This document shows, in pieces, positions 59,377 through 64,000 of a stretch of DNA of 64,000 bases (positions within the stretch are counted from its first letter, which is position 1; every line of letters starts with the position of its first letter). A model generated the notes under the pieces. The model did not search any database and was not told the DNA's origin. It worked only from the letters and a program-made list of their open reading frames with translations. The stretch is from Streptosporangiaceae bacterium (GTDB lineage Bacteria > Actinomycetota > Actinomycetes > Streptosporangiales > Streptosporangiaceae), in the NCBI GenBank assembly GCA_025964695.1, contig JAOPYK010000064.1, forward strand, positions 1 to 64,000, given 5' to 3'. The translations under genes were made by a program, and so were the position numbers.

Positions 59377-59394
59377 TAAGCCCGTCGGGCCGTA

Positions 59395-59508
59395 TCAGCC
59401 CTGCCGCTGCTTGTGACGCGGGTCAGAGCAGATCACCATGACCCGGCCATGACGGCGGATCACACGGCACTTCATGCAGATCTTCTTGACGCTCGGCTTG
59501 ACCTTCAC
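59395..59508 (-). CDS. rpmJ: 50S ribosomal protein L36
   Basis: This 37-residue zinc protein is too short for simple ORF finding. GTG 59508, with GAGGAG just upstream, begins [21 protein letters not shown]. The zinc ligands are C11, C14, C27 and H32, and the end is [10 protein letters not shown]. This Cys-containing form lies in the conserved infA-rpmJ-rpsM order. Confidence 0.95.
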   Translation of the reverse strand: MKVKPSVKKICMKCRVIRRHGRVMVICSDPRHKQRQG

Positions 59509-59522
59509 TGGGTCTCCTCACC

Positions 59523-59544
59523 TGCAGGGGACAAGGCCCCTGCA
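59523..59544. other. Hairpin between infA and rpmJ
   Basis: Perfect 8-bp arms (59523-59530 and 59537-59544) surround a 6-nt loop, in the 113-bp spacer. It may influence rpmJ translation, since it lies about 15 nt before the rpmJ start. Confidence 0.4.
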
Positions 59545-59621
59545 TCCCCCCCGGAGAGATCCTCCAGGGGCCAGGGTCGTCCCCGCGCGGCCAGGCGCAG
59601 AGAAGGCAACCCCAGTGCGTT

Positions 59622-59843
59622 TTACTTGTACCGGTAGACGATCCGACCGCGAGTGAGGTCGTAGGGACTGAGTTCCACGACCACGCGGTCATCTGGCAGG
59701 ATCCGGATGTAGTGCATCCGCATCTTGCCGCTGATGTGGGCGAGAACCTTGTGCCCGTTGTCCAGCTGCACCCGGAACATGGCGTTCGGGAGCGACTCGA
59801 CGACGACGCCTTCGATCTCGATGGCCCCTTCTTTCTTGGCCAT
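59622..59843 (-). CDS. infA: Translation initiation factor IF-1
   Basis: This 73-residue OB-fold protein binds the ribosomal A site during initiation. The start is ATG 59843 ([27 protein letters not shown]); upstream in-frame codons are not conserved. [36 protein letters not shown] completes it. The GGAGG site lies unusually close to the ATG. Confidence 0.98.
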   Translation of the reverse strand: MAKKEGAIEIEGVVVESLPNAMFRVQLDNGHKVLAHISGKMRMHYIRILPDDRVVVELSPYDLTRGRIVYRYK

Positions 59844-60181
59844 GTCCTCCGCGTTTCGCTGCTCGGCTCGTCTGGATTCGGTCCGCTGCGAGGGTATGGA
59901 ACCCTGGCGCCCGTCACCCCAAGGCGCAGACGCGCCACACATCGGGAGTCGACACAGGACCGACAAGGGAGTCTACGTCACCGGGCCCGGTAATGCGAAA
60001 TCCTTGGCCACACCATTAGGGGTCGGTGGCCGTACCGGCCGGTTTTCCAAGCCGCAGACTGATTGTACGTTTCCAACAGTAAGGTTTTCTCAGGAAGTTT
60101 GCTCAGGGGGGCTTTCGCAGGGGGGCTTTCGCAGGGCCCCCTTGGCAGGGGGTCTGCGCCGGGAGCCAGAGGGAGGGTGGA
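59844..60181. promoter_or_regulatory. Divergent spacer between infA and the HTH gene
   Basis: The 338 bp contain no gene. It should hold the infA promoter. Near 60105-60135 a 14-bp G-rich unit (AGGGGGGCTTTCGC) is directly repeated. Confidence 0.35.
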
Positions 60182-60739
60182 ATGCCGAGGTACGGCTTCG
60201 AGCTAGTCCTCAGCCGGCCACTCTTCGAACCCGAGCTGGATCCGCTCTTCCAGCGTACCCGCGGTGAGGTCACGGTCGGCTTCGTCCGTGACGCGCAGTC
60301 GGCGGACCATCCCGGTCAGGCCGGCTGCTCCTGGGAGGCGCACTCCCTCGCCGCGGCGATCCTGGAGGTGGTCGGCCACATCGAGGCCAGCGCGCCCGGG
60401 CTCACGGTGCTGCGCGTGGAGGCGGACCCCCTGCTCTCCATGCGCGAGATCGCCGAGCGGGTCGGCCGTACGATCGAATCCGTCCGGTTATCGATCAAGG
60501 GAACTCGTGGTCCGGGCCGTTTCCCCGCCTCTGAGACCTCCACGCCGAGACACCGGCTCTGGCAGTGGTCGCAGGTGGCGGAGTGGTACGGCATCGACGA
60601 CCCGCAGATCCAGGAGGCCGGCCCCACCGCCCGCGCGATCAACGGCTGGCTCGCCCTGCGTGAGGTCATCCCCGAAGTGGCGCCGGACCCCCGTACCGTA
60701 GTGGTCGCCCTCGGCACCGCCGTCCGCGCCACCGCCTGA
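60182..60739 (+). CDS. Helix-turn-helix protein of unknown function
   Basis: This 185-residue protein begins MPRYGFELVLSRPLFEPELDPLF behind GGAGGG. A central HTH segment (LLSMREIAERVGRTIESVRLSIKGTRGPGRFP, about 85-116) resembles a DNA-binding domain, and the following WQWSQVAEWYG may extend it. The N-terminal half (to about 80) has an α/β pattern. Family members are found in actinobacteria with no assigned function. It is a single gene. Confidence 0.7.
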   Translation: MPRYGFELVLSRPLFEPELDPLFQRTRGEVTVGFVRDAQSADHPGQAGCSWEAHSLAAAILEVVGHIEASAPGLTVLRVEADPLLSMREIAERVGRTIESVRLSIKGTRGPGRFPASETSTPRHRLWQWSQVAEWYGIDDPQIQEAGPTARAINGWLALREVIPEVAPDPRTVVVALGTAVRATA

Positions 60740-60743
60740 CAGG

Positions 60744-60797
60744 TCTCGAGACCCTGGCGGCTCCCGAGACCCTGGCAGCTCCCGAGACCCTGGCAGC
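60744..60797. repeat. Three 18-bp tandem repeats after the HTH gene
   Basis: The unit TCCCGAGACCCTGGCAGC is repeated three times (first copy with two changes) within the spacer between the HTH gene and the convergent DUF1707 gene. Confidence 0.85.
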
Positions 60798-60865
60798 TCC
60801 CGGCCCACCGGAACGACCAGTGGGACAACGTGCGGACGACCTGCGGGACCACATGCGGGGCAGGG

Positions 60866-61321
60866 TCATCTGCGGGGTTTGGGGCCGAAGATCTGACCCG
60901 CCAGGATCACCGCCGCCCATGGGCCGGCGACCCACAGGAACCAGGGGTACTGCAGCCCATGGCCGCCCGCGAGCGTACCGACGGTGGTCAGCAGCCAGAT
61001 GACGAAGCAGATCAGGTTGACCGAGGCCCACGAGGCCCAGGCGGCCCGTACGCCCTTCTGGTAAACGTCGTGCGGACGCCGGCCGGCGGGCGCCGAGCGG
61101 GAGCGCTGCGTCGCCGGAATCGGCAGCTGATAGGCGTCGTGCTCGGGCAGATCCGCGGTCACGGCCTGCAACTCCCCGAGCGTCCGGGCCGAGTACGTGG
61201 TCTCCAGCCGCTCGTTGAGCTCGTCCAGGGTGATGCGGCCTTCCACGGAATGTTCGCGCAGCGCCGCCGCGACCCGGTCCCGGTCGGCATCGGACGCGCG
61301 CATGTCGGGGTTCAACGCCAT
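60866..61321 (-). CDS. DUF1707 and 2TM-domain membrane protein
   Basis: This 151-residue protein has the DUF1707 motif MRASDADRDRVAAALREHSVEGRITLDELNERLETTYSARTLGEL (about 7-50), common in actinobacteria and often found on short membrane proteins. A basic linker and two hydrophobic spans follow (ASVNLICFVIWLLTTVG and YPWFLWVAGPWAAVILAG). The role is unknown. It lies 38 bp beyond map. Confidence 0.9.
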   Translation of the reverse strand: MALNPDMRASDADRDRVAAALREHSVEGRITLDELNERLETTYSARTLGELQAVTADLPEHDAYQLPIPATQRSRSAPAGRRPHDVYQKGVRAAWASWASVNLICFVIWLLTTVGTLAGGHGLQYPWFLWVAGPWAAVILAGQIFGPKPRR

Positions 61322-61359
61322 CGGGGTCCCTCCAGCCAGGCTTCACCCTTAGGACGAGC

Positions 61360-62184
61360 CTACGCGCTGCGGAGTTCCGCGATCCGCTCTCGGCCGCCGT
61401 CCAGCGCGGTCAGCACCCAGGGCCCGTCCTCGGTGACGGCGAAGGAGTGCTCGAAGTGCGCGGACTGCCGCCCGTCCGAGGTCACCACCGTCCAGCCGTC
61501 GTCCAGCTCGTCGGTGCCCTTACCGCCCAAGTTGACCATGGGCTCGATCGCCAGGCAGACCCCGGGGATCAGCTGCGGCCCGTACCCCGGCGCACCGTGG
61601 TTGGGGACCAGCGGCTCCATGTGCATCTCGGTACCGATGCCGTGGCCGCCGTAGCCCTCGACGATGCCGTAGCGGCCCTGACCGTGGATGTACGTCTCGA
61701 TCGCGTGACTGATGTCAGTCAGCCTGGCCCCGACCTGTCCGGCCGCCAGGCCGCGCCACAGCGACTCCTCGGTAACGTCGAGCAGCTTCTGCAGCTCCGG
61801 CGCGATCTCCCCGACCGGCACCGTGATCGCCGCGTCCCCGTGCCAGCCGTCGACGATGGCACCGCAGTCGATGGAGATGATGTCGCCCTCGTTAAGCACC
61901 CGCTTCACGCTCGGGATGCCGTGCACGATCTCCTCGTTCACCGAGGCGCAGATGACCGCGGGAAAGGGGGTCAGCGGCCCGGGGACACCTCGGAACGAGG
62001 GGATCCCACCCTGATCCCGGATGGACTCCTCAGCGAGCTGATCGAGGTCTGCCGTGGTTACGCCGGGCTTGACGGCTTCTCTGAGCCGTTCCAGCGTCCG
62101 CCCGACCACGAGTCCGGCAGCCCGCATGAGCTCTATCTGGTCCGGGCTCTTGACCTGGATCAACGGCCTACGCCTCTTCCACAC
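61360..62184 (-). CDS. map: Methionine aminopeptidase type I
   Basis: Map removes the initiator Met from nascent proteins. GTG 62184, with AGGAG 6 nt upstream, is the start (VWKRRRPLIQVKSPDQIELM, 274 residues). The five metal ligands are in SIDCGAIVDGWHGDAAIT (two Asp), GHGIGTEMH (His), LAIEPMV (Glu) and SAHFEHSF (Glu). It is the third gene of the secY-adk-map operon. Confidence 0.97.
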   Translation of the reverse strand: MWKRRRPLIQVKSPDQIELMRAAGLVVGRTLERLREAVKPGVTTADLDQLAEESIRDQGGIPSFRGVPGPLTPFPAVICASVNEEIVHGIPSVKRVLNEGDIISIDCGAIVDGWHGDAAITVPVGEIAPELQKLLDVTEESLWRGLAAGQVGARLTDISHAIETYIHGQGRYGIVEGYGGHGIGTEMHMEPLVPNHGAPGYGPQLIPGVCLAIEPMVNLGGKGTDELDDGWTVVTSDGRQSAHFEHSFAVTEDGPWVLTALDGGRERIAELRSA

Positions 62185-62291
62185 GTGTTGCTCCTGCTCC
62201 TCTTGCCCCTGCACCTCGGGCGCTCACGCCGGACAGCGGCCCGCGGGACCGATCATCGCCACCGGCCCCGCGTGGTCCGGCCGGTGCTCTC

Positions 62292-62311
62292 GATCCGGTC
62301 AGGACCGGATC
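62292..62311. other. Hairpin at the adk stop
   Basis: Perfect 9-bp arms (62292-62300 and 62303-62311) with a 2-nt loop overlap the adk stop codon. It may modulate read-through into map. Confidence 0.4.
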
Positions 62312-62960
62312 AGGAGTTGAAAGGACGGAGCGTGGCAAGTGCCCGCTCCGTGACCTCGTCCACCGGACCGGTGGCGTCCAGACCTACCAGAATGCCCTCA
62401 TCGGCATAGAACGACACCAGCGGTGCAGTCTGTTCCTGGTAGACCTCCAGCCGATGCCGGACGGTCTCCTCCTGGTCGTCGTCACGCTGGAAGAGCTGCC
62501 CACCGCAGTGGTCGCACTTGTCGTCCCGCTTCTCGTCGAACAGGACATGCGAGATCCGCCCGCACTGCGCGCAGGTGCGCCGGCCGGAGAGACGGCGTAC
62601 GACCTCGTCCTCGTCGACGACCAGCTCGAGCACCAGATCGAGCCTCTCGTCCCATTTGGCGAGGATCTCCTTGAGCGTCTCCGCCTGCGGGACGTTTCGC
62701 GGGAACCCGTCGAGCAGAAAGCCCTCCTGGGCGTCGTCCTCGGCCAGCCGGTCCTGCACCATCGCGATGGTCACCTCGTCCGGGACCAGATCACCGCGGT
62801 CCATGTACTGCTTCGCCAGCAGACCGAGGTCGGTGCCTCCGCTCACATTGGCGCGGAAGATGTCACCTGTCGAGATCTTCGGGATGGACAGGTGAGATGC
62901 GATGAATTGGGCCTGCGTCCCCTTGCCCGCTCCGGGGGGACCCACGAGCACGATACGCAC
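62310..62960 (-). CDS. adk: Adenylate kinase
   Basis: This 216-residue enzyme interconverts AMP, ADP and ATP. The P-loop is [14 protein letters not shown], and the NMP-binding and LID domains are complete. The LID has four Cys (CAQCGRISH... and KCDHCGG), a zinc-binding lid, which is not universal in actinobacteria. GTG 62960 shares one base with the secY stop (TAGTG), so translation is probably coupled. Confidence 0.97.
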   Translation of the reverse strand: MRIVLVGPPGAGKGTQAQFIASHLSIPKISTGDIFRANVSGGTDLGLLAKQYMDRGDLVPDEVTIAMVQDRLAEDDAQEGFLLDGFPRNVPQAETLKEILAKWDERLDLVLELVVDEDEVVRRLSGRRTCAQCGRISHVLFDEKRDDKCDHCGGQLFQRDDDQEETVRHRLEVYQEQTAPLVSFYADEGILVGLDATGPVDEVTERALATLRPFNS

Positions 62961-64000
62961 TACCGCAGGAAACCTTCGTAGTTGCGTTGCTGTAGTTGGC
63001 TCTCGATCTGCTTCACGGTATCCAGCCCCACGCCGACGACGATCAGAATGCTCGTACCGCCGAACGGGAAGTTCTCGGTCGCCCCCATGAGTGAGAAGGC
63101 GATCATCGGTATGAGCGCGATCAGACCCAGGTAAAGCGCACCGGGGGTGGTGATCCGGGTGAGCACGTAGTCGAGGTATTCGGCGGTCGGCCTGCCCGGA
63201 CGGATACCTGGGATGAAGCCACCATACTTCTTCATGTTGTCGGCCACTTCAGTGGGGTTGAAGGTGATCGCGACGTAGAAGTACGTGAAGAAGACGATGA
63301 GCACGAAGTAGGCGGCCATGTGCCAGGGGTTGTTCTGCTTGAGATACGGGGCGACCGTGGTGGCCAGGAACTTGTTGTTCGACCACAGTTGCGCGGCCAG
63401 CGCGGGCAGGTACATCAGCGACGAGGCGAAGATGACCGGGATGATGCCGGCCTGGTTCACCTTCAGTGGGATGTAGGTCGAGGTCCCGCCGTACATCCGG
63501 CGGCCGACCATGCGCTTGGCGTACTGCACCGGGATCCGGCGCTGTGCCTGCTCTACGAAGACCACACCGGCCACGATCGCGATGCCCACGATGAGCACCA
63601 TGGCGAAGGTGAAGCCGCCCTTGCTCTTGTAGATGCCCCAGAACTCGGCCGGGAAGACCGCCACCACCTGGGTGAAGATCAGGATCGACATGCCGTTGCC
63701 GATGCCCTTGTCGGTGACGAGCTCACCGAGCCACATGATCACGGCCGTACCGGCGGTCATGCAGATCACCATCGTGGCGATGGTGAAGACCCTGTTGTCG
63801 TGCAGGATCTGCTGCTGGCACTGCGGGAACAGGTTCCCGGTGCTCGCCATGGCGACGATGCCGGTGGACTGCAGGATCGCCAGGCCAATGGTCAGATACC
63901 GTGTGTACTGCGTGATCTTGGTGGTGCCCGCCTGGCCTTCCTTCTTCAAGGTCTCCAAGCGTGGGATCACCACGGTGAGCAGCTGCAGGATGATGCTCGC
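62960..64000 (-). CDS. secY: Preprotein translocase subunit SecY (5' end outside window)
   Basis: SecY is the protein-conducting channel of the Sec translocon. The frame continues beyond 64000 (the last visible codons read [22 protein letters not shown]), so the first part is missing. Visible segments include [33 protein letters not shown] and [24 protein letters not shown]. Multiple membrane spans follow the family pattern. It is the first of the visible secY-adk-map genes. Confidence 0.98.
   Translation of the reverse strand, partial: ASIILQLLTVVIPRLETLKKEGQAGTTKITQYTRYLTIGLAILQSTGIVAMASTGNLFPQCQQQILHDNRVFTIATMVICMTAGTAVIMWLGELVTDKGIGNGMSILIFTQVVAVFPAEFWGIYKSKGGFTFAMVLIVGIAIVAGVVFVEQAQRRIPVQYAKRMVGRRMYGGTSTYIPLKVNQAGIIPVIFASSLMYLPALAAQLWSNNKFLATTVAPYLKQNNPWHMAAYFVLIVFFTYFYVAITFNPTEVADNMKKYGGFIPGIRPGRPTAEYLDYVLTRITTPGALYLGLIALIPMIAFSLMGATENFPFGGTSILIVVGVGLDTVKQIESQLQQRNYEGFLR

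Overview
This is a 64 kb stretch of a high-GC actinobacterial chromosome. The strong G/C preference at third codon positions, the many GTG starts, the CIRCE/HrcA operators, the XRE-DUF397 pair and the SigD/RsdA locus all point to Actinomycetota. The mixture of features fits the Streptosporangiales best, but no rRNA or other taxonomic marker is present, so this is an inference. Much of the gene order matches the Mycobacterium tuberculosis stretch groEL1-groES-sigD-rsdA-DUF5319-guaB2-guaB3 (with choD and guaA further out), tsaD-rimI-tsaB-tsaE-alr, glmS, glmM-rpsI-rplM, truA-rplQ-rpoA-rpsD-rpsK-rpsM-rpmJ-infA, and map-adk-secY. This window is therefore mostly a conserved housekeeping backbone with lineage-specific inserts.

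Layout. 1-2.8 kb: a groES-groEL operon (groEL cut by the window edge), a CIRCE operator and a divergent coiled-coil gene. 2.8-6 kb: an acyltransferase gene lying between a degenerate copy of the guaA 3' end and guaA itself; guaA carries an in-frame TAG. 6-16 kb: a secreted metalloprotease, an AlkD-like glycosylase, a GMC oxidoreductase/aldehyde dehydrogenase pair with a divergent TetR regulator, a phospholipase D-like exoprotein and glpD. 16-21 kb: guaB3, guaB, DUF5319, rsdA and sigD. 21-27 kb: a second CIRCE-controlled groES-groEL operon, a THUMP-like methyltransferase and a long coiled-coil paralogue of the 2.3 kb gene. 27-36.6 kb: a phosphotransferase, then the tsaD-rimI-tsaB, tsaE-hydrolase-alr, nnr and acpS cluster (t6A tRNA modification, D-alanine, NAD(P)HX repair, ACP activation). 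36.7-39 kb: an XRE/DUF397 pair facing a cyclase-fold gene. 39-49 kb: glmS, coaA, two adjacent ABC-2 type export systems, a small accessory patch with an HNH-fold lipoprotein and a probable mobile-element remnant, and glmM. 49-64 kb: ribosomal proteins, rpoA, infA, map, adk and the 3' part of secY, interrupted by two large repeat-tailed single-span membrane proteins, truA, a helix-turn-helix protein and a DUF1707 protein.

How the genes work together. guaB, guaB3 and guaA supply guanine nucleotides. glmS and glmM make amino-sugar precursors for peptidoglycan, with alr supplying D-alanine. tsaB, tsaD and tsaE make t6A. The ribosomal, rpoA, infA, map and secY genes form the translation and secretion core. 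The two chaperonin operons are each controlled by a perfect CIRCE palindrome.

Most notable observations: (1) a duplicated module of CIRCE, groES, groEL and an undescribed coiled-coil protein, in which the two coiled-coil paralogues share N- and C-terminal caps but differ about three-fold in length and the longer one carries 11-residue repeats; (2) a single in-frame amber codon in an otherwise intact guaA, next to a second degenerate guaA 3' end that looks like the scar of an island integrated at guaA; (3) frequent short tandem repeat expansion inside and between housekeeping genes; (4) near-identical long hairpins after several operons. No CRISPR array, tRNA or rRNA gene was seen.
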